From Pontibacter ummariensis (GTDB lineage: Bacteria > Bacteroidota > Bacteroidia > Cytophagales > Hymenobacteraceae), in the NCBI RefSeq assembly GCF_900188175.1, contig NZ_FZOQ01000013.1:121401-185400 (forward strand): a stretch of 64,000 nt of DNA, written 5' to 3'. The notes beneath the pieces were generated by a model. That model was given only the letters and a program-made list of their open reading frames with translations, did no database searches and was not told where the DNA came from. Within the stretch, counting starts at the first letter, position 1; every line of letters starts with the position of its first letter. Of the stretch, positions 49,174 through 57,899 are shown one piece after another. A program made the position numbers and the translations under genes.

Positions 49174-49608
49174 ATGGCGAAACCGCAGGAAGAGGCTTTA
49201 GAGTTACTACAGCGTTACTCCCTCCGGAAGACAAGCTGCCGCTTAGAGGTACTGGACCTACTCCTGCACCATAATTTTGCGCTGGCCCACTCCGACCTGG
49301 AAAAGCAACTGGGAGATAAGTACGACCGGGTCACGCTTTATCGGACCTTACATGCCTTTGAGGCAAAAGGGGTGGTGCACAGTATCAACGACATAAGCGG
49401 TGCCGTAAAGTATGCCCTCTCTCAGGAAGCCTGCGATCAACACCAGCATCACAACCACATTCACTTTAGCTGCACTGCCTGCGGCCAGACTTTCTGCCTG
49501 AACGAAGTACCCGTACCCACTTTATCGCTACCAACAGATTTTGACGTGGAGCGCTTACACCTCTCCGCTCAAGGCACCTGCAAGGCATGCAGAGAGACAG
49601 TAAAGTAG
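49174..49608 (+). CDS. Fur-family metal-responsive repressor
   Basis: Protein of 144 residues from the ATG at 49174 (a TTG 12 bases earlier is less likely). An N-terminal winged helix (SLRKTSCRLEVLDLLLHHNFALAHSDLEKQL, RVTLYRTLHAFEAKGVVHSI) is followed by a His-rich metal site (HQHHNHIHF). Two structural zinc pairs, CTAC and CKAC, complete it. The family includes Fur (iron), Zur (zinc) and PerR (peroxide). The adjacent genes give no regulon, so the metal is not assigned; the sequence looks most Zur-like. Confidence 0.88.
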   Translation: MAKPQEEALELLQRYSLRKTSCRLEVLDLLLHHNFALAHSDLEKQLGDKYDRVTLYRTLHAFEAKGVVHSINDISGAVKYALSQEACDQHQHHNHIHFSCTACGQTFCLNEVPVPTLSLPTDFDVERLHLSAQGTCKACRETVK

Positions 49609-49712
49609 GGCTGCATTTATTTCTACTATTCCCTATATTTAGAAGTCCTGCGCCAGTTCCAAAGGCCTGACTTTCGAAAAAACATCCAGCAAAGTACGCT
49701 AACAACGCAAGC

Positions 49713-50219
49713 ATGAACAGCCAGAAAGATCCAACGGCAGCTTTCAGAGATCTGATAGGCTCCCCTACAAAACTCAGACTGTTTATGCTGGCGAAGCTGC
49801 CCATGGCCTACCTGGCTGGTCTGCGGGTTACATCCCTTACCCAGGAGCAGGCTACGGTCTCTATCAAGTACCAATACCTCAACAAAAACCCATTCGGCTC
49901 TATTTACTTTGCCTGCTTGAGCATGGCCGCCGAGCTCTCGACAGGTGTTCTCTGCATGATGAATACCTACCAGTCTGATCCAGCCGTGTCGATGCTGGTG
50001 GTACACATGGAGGCCGACTTCACCAAAAAAGCAGCAGGTACGGTTGCCTTTACATGCGAGGATGGCAAGCCTTTCCAGGAGGCCGTAGCGCAGACAAAAG
50101 CCACAGGAGAGGGTGTAACCGTAACGGTCAGCAGTATAGGGCTGGATGAAAAAGGAGAACAGGTAGCTATATTTCGCTTTATCTGGTCGTTAAAAGCGAA
50201 AAACAAGCCGTTGGCTTAA
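49713..50219 (+). CDS. DUF4442 hotdog-fold thioesterase-like protein
   Basis: Protein of 168 residues. The segments LRVTSLTQEQATVSIKYQYLNKNPFGSIYFACLSMAAELSTG (read in parts) and VHMEADFTKKAAGTVAFTCED follow the DUF4442 pattern, a hotdog-fold family related to PaaI/YigI acyl-CoA thioesterases. The Asn/Pro-containing helix cap and the conserved AAELSTG stretch mark the expected active-site region. The substrate is unknown. It stands between the Fur-family gene and the HAD hydrolase on the same strand, with about 50-100 bp gaps. Confidence 0.82.
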   Translation: MNSQKDPTAAFRDLIGSPTKLRLFMLAKLPMAYLAGLRVTSLTQEQATVSIKYQYLNKNPFGSIYFACLSMAAELSTGVLCMMNTYQSDPAVSMLVVHMEADFTKKAAGTVAFTCEDGKPFQEAVAQTKATGEGVTVTVSSIGLDEKGEQVAIFRFIWSLKAKNKPLA

Positions 50220-50271
50220 GAGTCCGGAACTGCCTATCTTTATCTTTTATAACAACGCTTGCATTAAACCG

Positions 50272-51096
50272 ATGAAGATAAGAGCTATCTGTACTGATAT
50301 CGACGGCACTTTACTCGACAGCCGTCGCCAACTGTCGCCCAGGACTATTGCTACCATAAAAAGTCTCCCTGATGAGCTTCCCGTGGTTTTGGCTTCCTCC
50401 CGTATGCCCAGCGCCATGCGCCATTTGCAGGAAGAGCTCGACATCCTGCATCACCCGATGATCTGCTTTAACGGCGGCTATATCCTTTCTTACGAGGACA
50501 GCACAGCTGCGCCTACTGTGTTGGACTCTGTACACATACCTGTTTCTACCTGCACTGCTATCCTAGCACTTGCGCAAGGCACAGATATTCACATAAGCCT
50601 GTACTCCGAAGACTACTGGTACGCTCCGAAGGCAGACCAGTGGGCCGAGCGTGAGGAACGGATCACCAAGGCCTCCCCTCAGATAACCTCACTACAGCCG
50701 GTACTGGACAGGTGGCAAGAAACAGAGGCCGGTGCTCATAAGGTGATGTGCATGGGGCCGGAAGAGGAAATCGCTGCCATGGCGGCAGCCTTAACAGAGC
50801 GCTTCGGTGATCAGCTCTTTGTTTATAAGTCGAAGTCTACCTACCTGGAGCTCGCCCCCAAAACTATTTCGAAGGCAACAGCCCTAAAGCTCCTGCTAGA
50901 GAACCGCTACGGTATAAATCTGTCGGAGGTCATGGCCTTTGGTGACAACTACAATGACATTGACATGCTAAAAGCTGTGGGCCTGGGCATTGCGGTAGGG
51001 AATGCCCGGGAAGAAGTAAAAGCCGTGGCCGATGAGGTCACCTTAAAGAGTATAGAGGATGGTGTGGCTGTAGCCATAGAAAAGTACCTTGGCTAA
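50272..51096 (+). CDS. Cof-type HAD-IIB hydrolase
   Basis: Protein of 274 residues. Motif I ICTDIDGTLLDSRRQLS (nucleophile and acid Asp), motif II VVLASSRMPS, the C2B cap in the middle, the conserved Lys of motif III (ISKATALKLLLE) and motif IV FGDNYNDIDMLKAVG are all present. The FICFNGGY-type segment (ICFNGGYIL) is typical of Cof/YidA enzymes. These dephosphorylate sugar phosphates, FMN or pyridoxal phosphate with broad specificity. Confidence 0.93.
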   Translation: MKIRAICTDIDGTLLDSRRQLSPRTIATIKSLPDELPVVLASSRMPSAMRHLQEELDILHHPMICFNGGYILSYEDSTAAPTVLDSVHIPVSTCTAILALAQGTDIHISLYSEDYWYAPKADQWAEREERITKASPQITSLQPVLDRWQETEAGAHKVMCMGPEEEIAAMAAALTERFGDQLFVYKSKSTYLELAPKTISKATALKLLLENRYGINLSEVMAFGDNYNDIDMLKAVGLGIAVGNAREEVKAVADEVTLKSIEDGVAVAIEKYLG

Positions 51097-51188
51097 GGGT
51101 CATAACAAAAGCCAAGGGCTACACTAGAATTTTTAGTCCTCTTGCAATAGATTCTGTACCCCTATGCTGACTTTATAAGCAAACGCCC

Positions 51189-51196
51189 TATATTTG
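51189..51196 (+). promoter_or_regulatory. -7 element of purN
   Basis: TATATTTG matches TAnnTTTG fully and lies 23 bp before the TTG start of purN, so the leader would be about 17 nt. I see no purine riboswitch in the 120-bp gap. Confidence 0.5.
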
Positions 51197-51219
51197 CGGC
51201 TTCATTTCAGTACCCTATT

Positions 51220-51807
51220 TTGAAACGAGCAGATAAAAAGAACATAGTCATTTTTGCTTCGGGATCAGGAAGTAATGCACAGCGCCTGCTGGAGCACTTC
51301 GAGCACCACCCCGAGATACGTGTGGCCGCCCTGTTCTCCAACAACCCGAAAGCGTATGCCCTTCAAAGAGCCGAGACCTTCCACGTCCCGGCTCTTTTGT
51401 TTTCCCGCGACGAGTTCTATAGCACGAACAAGGTAGTAGAGCAGATCAAGTCCTTTCAGCCGGACCTCATTGTGTTGGCTGGCTTCCTGTGGCTGGTGCC
51501 GCAGAACCTGTTGCAGGCCTTCCCGAACCGCATCATCAACATACACCCTGCCCTCCTGCCCCAGTATGGCGGCAAAGGCATGCACGGGCTCCATGTGCAT
51601 GCGGCAGTGGTACAGGCCGGCGAAAAGGAGTCGGGTATTACCATCCACCACATTAACGAGGAGTACGACAAAGGGGAGTTTATTTTGCAAGAGCGTTGCC
51701 CGGTGCTGCCACAGGACACTCCGGAAGAGTTGGCGGCACGTGTGCTGCAGCTAGAGCACAAGCACCTGCCCCTGGTAGTAGAAAAGCTGCTGTTGGAGAA
51801 GAAGTAA
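51220..51807 (+). CDS. purN: Phosphoribosylglycinamide formyltransferase
   Basis: Protein of 195 residues from a TTG start (MKRADKKNIVIFASG). The phosphate-binding loop IFASGSGSNAQ, the formate-transfer segment LAGFLWLVP, and NIHPALLPQYGGKGMHG with catalytic Asn/His, then ESGITIHHINEEYDKG with the active-site Asp, are all intact. It uses 10-formyltetrahydrofolate to formylate GAR in purine synthesis. It is followed 31 bp later by purH, so the two form a purine operon. Confidence 0.96.
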   Translation: MKRADKKNIVIFASGSGSNAQRLLEHFEHHPEIRVAALFSNNPKAYALQRAETFHVPALLFSRDEFYSTNKVVEQIKSFQPDLIVLAGFLWLVPQNLLQAFPNRIINIHPALLPQYGGKGMHGLHVHAAVVQAGEKESGITIHHINEEYDKGEFILQERCPVLPQDTPEELAARVLQLEHKHLPLVVEKLLLEKK

Positions 51808-51838
51808 GTTAAAAGACAATCAACCCAAGCAATACCAA

Positions 51839-53356
51839 ATGCAATCCGTTCAAATTAAATCCGCTTTGATTTCGGTCTACTACAAAGACCGCCTGGAGCC
51901 CCTTGTGGAGCTTCTGAAGCAGCAAAATGTTACTATTTACTCTACCGGCGGCACCCAAGCCTTTCTGGAGGAGCAAGGCGCTAACGTAGTCGCCGTAGAG
52001 GACCTGACCAACTACCCGTCTATCTTCGGTGGCCGTGTAAAGACCCTGCATCCAAAAGTGTTCGGAGGTATCCTGCACCGCCGAGAGAATGCAGGTGACC
52101 TTTCTGAAAGAGAGCAATACGAAATCCCGCCGATCGATCTGGTGGTAGTAGACCTCTACCCTTTCGAGGAGACAGTAGCCTCCGGAGCCTCTGAGGCAGA
52201 CGTGATCGAGAAGATTGATATTGGCGGAATCTCTCTGATTCGTGCCGCAGCCAAGAACTTTAAAGACGTATTGATCGTGTCATCGCGCGACCAGTATGGC
52301 GAAGTAGTGGAATTGCTGCAGGCGAAGAACGGGGCAACCGACATGGAAGACCGCAAGCGCTTTGCCGCCAAGGCCTTCGACATCTCCTCGCACTACGATA
52401 CCCACATCTTCAGTTACCTGAATGAGAGCGAAGACGTATTCAAGCAAAGCGTGCGCGCGGCAACACCGCTACGCTACGGCGAGAACCCGCACCAGAAAGG
52501 CACGTTCTACGGCAACTTGGAGGACCTGTTCGAGCAGCTGAACGGCAAGCAGCTGTCGTACAACAACCTGGTGGACGTGGATGCTGCGGTGGCCTTGGCC
52601 GCTGAGTTTGACGAGACAGTGGTGGCTATTCTGAAGCACACGAACGCCTGTGGCTGTGCTACAGGAGACTCTGTAAAGGAAGCTTACCTGAACGCCTTGT
52701 CTTCTGACCCAGTATCTGCCTTTGGCGGAGTGATCATCACCAACAAAACAGTAGACCTGGCTGCTGCCGAGGAGTTGAACAAGCTGTTCTTCGAGGTGCT
52801 CATCGCCCCTGACTTTGACGAAGATGCACTGGAGCTGCTGAAAACGAAGAAGAACCGCATCCTGCTGAAGCAAAAGCCGGTAGAATTGCCAACCAAGCTG
52901 TTCAAGACCTTGTTGAACGGCGTGATTGAGCAGGACAAAGACTTGGCCACGGAAACAGAAGCTGACTTCAAAACCGTTACAAAGCGCGAGCCAACGTCAG
53001 AAGAGAAAAAAGCACTGGTATTTGCCGCCAAAGTATGCAAGCACACCAAATCTAACACCATTGTACTGGCAACAGACAAGATGATGTTCTCCAGCGGCGT
53101 GGGTCAGACCTCACGTGTGGATGCCCTGCGTCAGGCCATTGAAAAGGCGAAGAGCTTTGGCTTTGACGTTAGCCAGACAGTTATGGCTTCCGATGCTTTT
53201 TTCCCTTTCCCGGACTGTGTGGAAATCGCGGATCAGGCGGGCATCAAAGCCGTGGTACAGCCAGGCGGCTCTATCAAAGACAAGGACTCTATTGATTATT
53301 GCGATGCCCATAACATGGCCATGGTGATGACAGGCGTGCGCCATTTCAAGCACTAA
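51839..53356 (+). CDS. purH: Bifunctional AICAR transformylase/IMP cyclohydrolase
   Basis: Protein of 505 residues, the normal PurH length. The N-terminal MGS-like IMP cyclohydrolase domain (about 1-195) has TIYSTGGTQAFLEE, GGRVKTLHPKVFGGIL and LVVVDLYPFEET. The C-terminal transformylase has LRYGENPHQKGTFYG, LKHTNACGCATG (catalytic Lys-His) and DAFFPFPDCVEIADQAGIK near the end, with QPGGSIKDKD. It carries out the last two steps to IMP. It ends at a strong terminator. Confidence 0.98.
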   Translation: MQSVQIKSALISVYYKDRLEPLVELLKQQNVTIYSTGGTQAFLEEQGANVVAVEDLTNYPSIFGGRVKTLHPKVFGGILHRRENAGDLSEREQYEIPPIDLVVVDLYPFEETVASGASEADVIEKIDIGGISLIRAAAKNFKDVLIVSSRDQYGEVVELLQAKNGATDMEDRKRFAAKAFDISSHYDTHIFSYLNESEDVFKQSVRAATPLRYGENPHQKGTFYGNLEDLFEQLNGKQLSYNNLVDVDAAVALAAEFDETVVAILKHTNACGCATGDSVKEAYLNALSSDPVSAFGGVIITNKTVDLAAAEELNKLFFEVLIAPDFDEDALELLKTKKNRILLKQKPVELPTKLFKTLLNGVIEQDKDLATETEADFKTVTKREPTSEEKKALVFAAKVCKHTKSNTIVLATDKMMFSSGVGQTSRVDALRQAIEKAKSFGFDVSQTVMASDAFFPFPDCVEIADQAGIKAVVQPGGSIKDKDSIDYCDAHNMAMVMTGVRHFKH

Positions 53357-53379
53357 GCCACGCACTACGGCGGATATAA

Positions 53380-53415
53380 AAAAAGCCCCGGTCTTTGCAA
53401 AAGCCGGGGCTTTTT
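53380..53415 (+). terminator. purNH terminator
   Basis: AAAAAGCCCCGG (53380-53391) pairs perfectly with CCGGGGCTTTTT (53404-53415), with a T run at the end. The following gap of about 235 bp to mreB holds only a probable promoter. Confidence 0.92.
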
Positions 53416-53598
53416 GTGCTTTAAGGGTCGGCAGTACCATTTTTACCTTCAAAACTAACCCGTCCTTAAACCCAATTTTACCCAGCCACAGCCGTTGTTA
53501 TAGGTGATCCTGCCTTTTTGCGGGCTAGGCATGACCTAGAAAAAACTTTATTCTGATGACAGATAGGTTGTCACGTTATTAATTCCGCTGAAATTGAC

Positions 53599-53606
53599 TA
53601 ATTTTG
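53599..53606 (+). promoter_or_regulatory. -7 element of mreB
   Basis: TAATTTTG matches TAnnTTTG fully, 46 bp before the GTG start of mreB. Confidence 0.5.
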
Positions 53607-53651
53607 CCGCAAGTTTTTGAGCAGAAATATTATATATATAAAATATAGCTA

Positions 53652-54677
53652 GTGGGACTATTTAATTTCTTAACAAGTGATATTGCGATTGACCTGGGTA
53701 CCGCCAATACCCTGATCATTCATAATGATAAAATAGTAGTAGACGAGCCTTCTATCATTGCGGTGGACCGTACTACGGGCCGAGTGCTTGCCATTGGCCG
53801 CAACGCCATGCAAATGCACGAGAAAACACACGAAAACATCAAGACCATTCGTCCCCTGAAAGATGGCGTAATTGCCGACTTCCACGCCGCTGAAGAGATG
53901 ATCCGGGGCATGATCAAGATGATCGACACAGGTCGCCGCCTGTTCCAGCCGTCGCACCGCATGGTGATCTGTATCCCGTCTGGCATTACAGAAGTGGAAA
54001 AGCGCGCCGTGCGTGACTCTGCCCAGCACGCTGGTGCCAAAGAAGTGTGGATGATACAGGAGCCAATGGCCGCCGCTATTGGTATCGGTATCGACGTGGA
54101 GCAGCCAATCGGTTCCATGATCGTGGACATCGGGGGTGGTACAACAGAAATTGCCGTGGTAGCCCTTTCCGGTATCGTGTGCGACCAGTCTATCCGTATT
54201 GCCGGTGACGTTTTCACGAAAGACATTCTGGACTACATGCGCCGCCAGCACAACTTGCTGATCGGGGAGCGTTCTGCCGAGAAAATCAAGATCGAGGTAG
54301 GAGCCGCCCTGACCGAGATAGAAAACCCGCCAGCCGACTATGAGATCCGTGGCCGCGACCTGATGACAGGCATTCCGAAAGTGATCAAGGTAACGTACCA
54401 GGAAATTGCTATTGCGCTGGACAAATCAGTTTCGAAGATCGAGGAAGCAGTGCTGAAGGCGTTGGAGATCGCACCGCCGGAGCTTTCTGCCGATATCTAC
54501 GACAACGGTATTCACCTGACAGGAGGCGGGGCCTTGCTGCGCGGACTGGACAAGCGCCTGGCTGCCAAAACAAAGCTCCCGATCCACATTGCCGAAGACC
54601 CATTAAGAGCGGTAGTGCGTGGCACAGGCGCCGCCATCAAAAACATAGAAGGATTTAAGAACGTCCTGCTAACCTAA
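53652..54677 (+). CDS. mreB: Rod shape-determining actin-like protein MreB
   Basis: Protein of 341 residues from a GTG start. Actin-fold nucleotide motifs are present: phosphate 1 DLGTANTLI, phosphate 2 VDIGGGTTEIAVV and the adenosine motif LTGGGALLRGLD. The N-terminal MGLFNFLT is a membrane-binding amphipathic start. MreB filaments guide cell-wall elongation. It heads the operon mreB-mreC-mreD-mrdA-rodA, with mreC 9 bp downstream. Confidence 0.97.
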   Translation: MGLFNFLTSDIAIDLGTANTLIIHNDKIVVDEPSIIAVDRTTGRVLAIGRNAMQMHEKTHENIKTIRPLKDGVIADFHAAEEMIRGMIKMIDTGRRLFQPSHRMVICIPSGITEVEKRAVRDSAQHAGAKEVWMIQEPMAAAIGIGIDVEQPIGSMIVDIGGGTTEIAVVALSGIVCDQSIRIAGDVFTKDILDYMRRQHNLLIGERSAEKIKIEVGAALTEIENPPADYEIRGRDLMTGIPKVIKVTYQEIAIALDKSVSKIEEAVLKALEIAPPELSADIYDNGIHLTGGGALLRGLDKRLAAKTKLPIHIAEDPLRAVVRGTGAAIKNIEGFKNVLLT

Positions 54678-54686
54678 CAGGGCTAC

Positions 54687-55553
54687 ATGCGGAATCTCTT
54701 TGCATTTATTTACCGGTTCCGTGCGTTCCTCGTGTTCCTGTTGCTGGAGGTGCTCTGCGTGTACCTGATTGTGCGTTATAATACGTACCAAGGTGCGGCG
54801 TTCTTTAACTCCGCAACAAAATACGTGGGGCAGGTACTGGAATTCCAGAGTGGCGTAACGGATTACTTCCGGCTGTCGAGCATCAACAATACCCTGGCCA
54901 GCGAGAATGCAGCGCTCCGGAAGGAGCTCATGCTGTATCGCCTGCATGCGGTTACAGACAGCGTTGCGGAGCTGGACACCACGTATTATGCCGCTACCGA
55001 CAGCAGCAAGGCCTACCCGTTTATCCTGTATGCCGGGCGGGTGATCAACAACTCGGTGCGGCGCACAAACAACACGCTGACCTTAGCTATTGGCACAGCC
55101 GACGGAATTCAGCCAGGAATGGGGGTTATCTCGCCGGATGGGGTGGTTGGCCGGGTAAAAACCGTGTCTGAGCACTACGCCACTGTTACGTCGCTGCTGC
55201 ACTCTAAAATGCTGGTATCAGCCAAAATACAGAAGAGTAATACGTTTGGCACCGTGAAGTGGACCGGGGGCGACTACCGCACCGCCACGCTGGATTATAT
55301 TCCGCTACACGTAAAACCCGCCGTGGGCGACACGATCGTAACCAGTGGCTTTAATACCGTGTTTCCGGAGGGCATCATGATCGGGACCATCAGCAACGTG
55401 GAAAAAGAACAGGACAGGAGCTTTTACACCATCGATGTAAAGCTGTCCGTTGATTTCGCCCAGCTGTCTTATGTGTATGTAGTGGAGAGCACTAAAAGGG
55501 AGGAACGTGAGGAATTGGAGGAACAAGCAGGTATCGTAGACGATGAACAGTAG
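54687..55553 (+). CDS. mreC: Rod shape-determining protein MreC
   Basis: Protein of 288 residues. A single N-terminal membrane span (FRAFLVFLLLEVLCVYLIV) leads to a coiled coil (NNTLASENAALRKELMLY) and the periplasmic beta-barrel pair. There ADGIQPGMGVISPDGVVGRVK, the conserved SKMLVSAKIQKSN and GDTIVTSGFNTVFPEGIMIG are standard MreC segments. It connects MreB/MreD to PBP2. It overlaps mreD by 11 bp. Confidence 0.95.
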   Translation: MRNLFAFIYRFRAFLVFLLLEVLCVYLIVRYNTYQGAAFFNSATKYVGQVLEFQSGVTDYFRLSSINNTLASENAALRKELMLYRLHAVTDSVAELDTTYYAATDSSKAYPFILYAGRVINNSVRRTNNTLTLAIGTADGIQPGMGVISPDGVVGRVKTVSEHYATVTSLLHSKMLVSAKIQKSNTFGTVKWTGGDYRTATLDYIPLHVKPAVGDTIVTSGFNTVFPEGIMIGTISNVEKEQDRSFYTIDVKLSVDFAQLSYVYVVESTKREEREELEEQAGIVDDEQ

Positions 55554-56076
55554 CTTTGGCATAAAACATATCGCACAGTTTATCCTGTTCGTGGCCCTGC
55601 AGATCCTACTGGTGGACAACCTGGTGCTGTTCGGCACCGGCTTCTGCTTTATTTACGTCGCTTTCCTGCTTTTCCTCCCCATTGGCATCAGCCGGATGTG
55701 GCTTCTTATCCTGGGATTCATCACCGGCTTTACAGTGGATGTTTTTTATGACACAATCGGCATACACGCAGCGGCTTCTGTGCTCCTGGCCTTTTTAAGG
55801 CCTCTCGTATTGAACCTTCTGACACCGCGCGATGGTTACGATACCAATGATTCCGTCAACATACACGTGATGGGGTGGCGCTGGTTCCTGGCGTATGCGC
55901 TTATGCTGATTCTGTTGCATCATACGGCTGTTTTCTTCCTCGAGAAGATCAGCTTACAAGATGCCTGGTATACGCTGGCCAAGATCCTGCTCAGCACCCT
56001 GTTTACAACTACTGTGATGGTGATCCTGCAGCTTCTGTTCTTCTCCCCTAAGAGAGAGCGCGTAGATTATCGATGA
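55543..56076 (+). CDS. mreD: Rod shape-determining protein MreD
   Basis: Protein of 177 residues with five or six membrane spans and few charged loops (QFILFVALQILLVDNLVL, MWLLILGFITGFTVDVFYDTIGIHAAASVLL). The GxxxDxxYDTxG stretch is characteristic. It is part of the elongasome membrane complex. Its start overlaps the end of mreC by 11 bp, and its stop overlaps the mrdA start by 4 bp (ATGA). Confidence 0.92.
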   Translation: MNSSFGIKHIAQFILFVALQILLVDNLVLFGTGFCFIYVAFLLFLPIGISRMWLLILGFITGFTVDVFYDTIGIHAAASVLLAFLRPLVLNLLTPRDGYDTNDSVNIHVMGWRWFLAYALMLILLHHTAVFFLEKISLQDAWYTLAKILLSTLFTTTVMVILQLLFFSPKRERVDYR

Positions 56077-57899
56077 AATATTTAGAAAACAGAAAATACG
56101 TCATCCAAGGCATCTTCCTGGTGGTCGGTGTCCTGTTCGCCTTAAGACTTTTCTACATCCAAGTGGTAGATAGCAGCTACAAGCAGGCTGCCGAAACCAA
56201 TGCCATCAAACCTGTTATCCAGTACCCCTTCCGCGGCCTCATCTACGACCGTAACGGGAAACTATTGGTGCAGAACACGCCTGTGTATGACCTGATGGTT
56301 ATCCCGAAAGAGGTAAAGGACCTGGATACACTGCGCCTGATGGAGTTGGTGAACCTGCCCCTGGAGGATGTGCGGGAGCGCCTGAAAAAGGCCCGCGCTT
56401 TTTCTTATGTGCAGCCCTCTGCCTTTTACCAAAAGCTAAGCACAGAGGATTTTGCCCGCATACAGGATAACCTGATCGATTTCCCCGGCTTTTACATCAA
56501 TGCCCGCACGGCACGCGGTTATCCGCACCAAAGCCTGGCCCATGCCCTGGGGTACATTGCCGAGATTAGCCCAAAGCAGTTGGAGGACCCTACCTACAAG
56601 GGCTACCGCCCCGGCGACTACATTGGCAAGAGCGGCATAGAACTGGAGTACGAGAAGTACCTGATGGGCAAGCGCGGCGTGAAGTACAAAATGGTGAACG
56701 TGCGTGGTGTGGAAAAAGGCTCCTTTAAAGACGGTGCCTATGATACGCTTTCAGTAGCCGGCGAGAATCTTGTGAGCACCATAGACCTGGACCTGCAGCA
56801 GTACGGGGAGTACCTCATGAACGGAGCCAAAGGTAGTGTGGTGGCCATAGAGCCGAGCACAGGCGAAGTACTCGCTTATGTCTCCTCTCCTTTTTATGAC
56901 CCCAACCTGTTTACCGGTAAAGAGTACGGCAAGAATTATATGGCGCTGCTGAACGAGCCGAATAAGACGCTCTTCAACCGCCCTATTATGGCCAGCAGCA
57001 ACCCACCAGGCTCCATTTTTAAGCTGGCACAGGCTCTTATAGCGTTGCAAGAGGGTATCATCACTCCCAACACGGGGTACCCCTGTAACCAGAGCCTGGT
57101 AAAGTGCTCGCACGCCCACCAAGCCCCTACCGACCTGTCCATTGCCATTAAGACCTCCTGCAACCCCTACTTTTATCAGGTGTTCCGGGCTGTGCTGAAC
57201 CAGGGCAAGTCTAAGAACACGTTCAAAGACACGGCTATTGGACTGGCGGACTGGCGCGAGCAGATCACGAGCTTTGGCTTCGGCACCAAGCTTGGCATAG
57301 ACCTGCCCAATGAAAAGCAAGGAATTATTGCCTCCCCGGACATGTACAACAAAGTGTATGGGGAAAACCGCTGGAAGTTCTCCACCATCTACTCGCTAAG
57401 CATTGGGCAGGGCGAGTTAGGGGTAACGCCTTTGCAGATGGCTAACTTTATGGCTACCATCGCTAACAGAGGCTATTATATCACCCCACATATTATCCGC
57501 TCGATAGGGGAAAAAGGGAAGCCGCTGCCAGAGTACCAGAAGCGCCACTATACTACCGTGGAGTCCAGGCACTTTACGCCGGTTGTAGAGGGAATGGCAG
57601 CCGTGGTGGAGTCAGGTACCGGACGAAACGCCAATCTAGACAAGATTGGGATAAAGGTGTGCGGTAAAACAGGTACGGCCGAAAACCCACAGGGAAAGGA
57701 CCATGCCGTGTTTGTTGCCTTTGCCCCAAAGGATGACCCCAAAATTGCCATCGCCGTGTATGTCGAGAATGCAGGTTTCGGCGCACAATCAGCAGCCCCT
57801 ATCGCGGGCCTGATGATAGAGAAGTATTTAACAGACTCCGTGTCTAGAAAACCAATGGAACAATGGGTGTTGAGCCGAAAGTACTTAGAAATAAAGTAG
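56073..57899 (+). CDS. mrdA: Penicillin-binding protein 2 (elongation transpeptidase)
   Basis: Protein of 608 residues. An N-terminal membrane span and dimerisation domain (FRGLIYDRNGKLLVQNTP) precede the transpeptidase domain. The catalytic serine lies in PPGSIFKLAQAL (SxxK), the second motif in KTSCN (SxN), and the third in GKTGTAENPQGKDHA (KTG). This class B PBP crosslinks peptidoglycan during elongation and works with RodA. It overlaps mreD by 4 bp and rodA by 37 bp. Confidence 0.96.
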   Translation: MKYLENRKYVIQGIFLVVGVLFALRLFYIQVVDSSYKQAAETNAIKPVIQYPFRGLIYDRNGKLLVQNTPVYDLMVIPKEVKDLDTLRLMELVNLPLEDVRERLKKARAFSYVQPSAFYQKLSTEDFARIQDNLIDFPGFYINARTARGYPHQSLAHALGYIAEISPKQLEDPTYKGYRPGDYIGKSGIELEYEKYLMGKRGVKYKMVNVRGVEKGSFKDGAYDTLSVAGENLVSTIDLDLQQYGEYLMNGAKGSVVAIEPSTGEVLAYVSSPFYDPNLFTGKEYGKNYMALLNEPNKTLFNRPIMASSNPPGSIFKLAQALIALQEGIITPNTGYPCNQSLVKCSHAHQAPTDLSIAIKTSCNPYFYQVFRAVLNQGKSKNTFKDTAIGLADWREQITSFGFGTKLGIDLPNEKQGIIASPDMYNKVYGENRWKFSTIYSLSIGQGELGVTPLQMANFMATIANRGYYITPHIIRSIGEKGKPLPEYQKRHYTTVESRHFTPVVEGMAAVVESGTGRNANLDKIGIKVCGKTGTAENPQGKDHAVFVAFAPKDDPKIAIAVYVENAGFGAQSAAPIAGLMIEKYLTDSVSRKPMEQWVLSRKYLEIK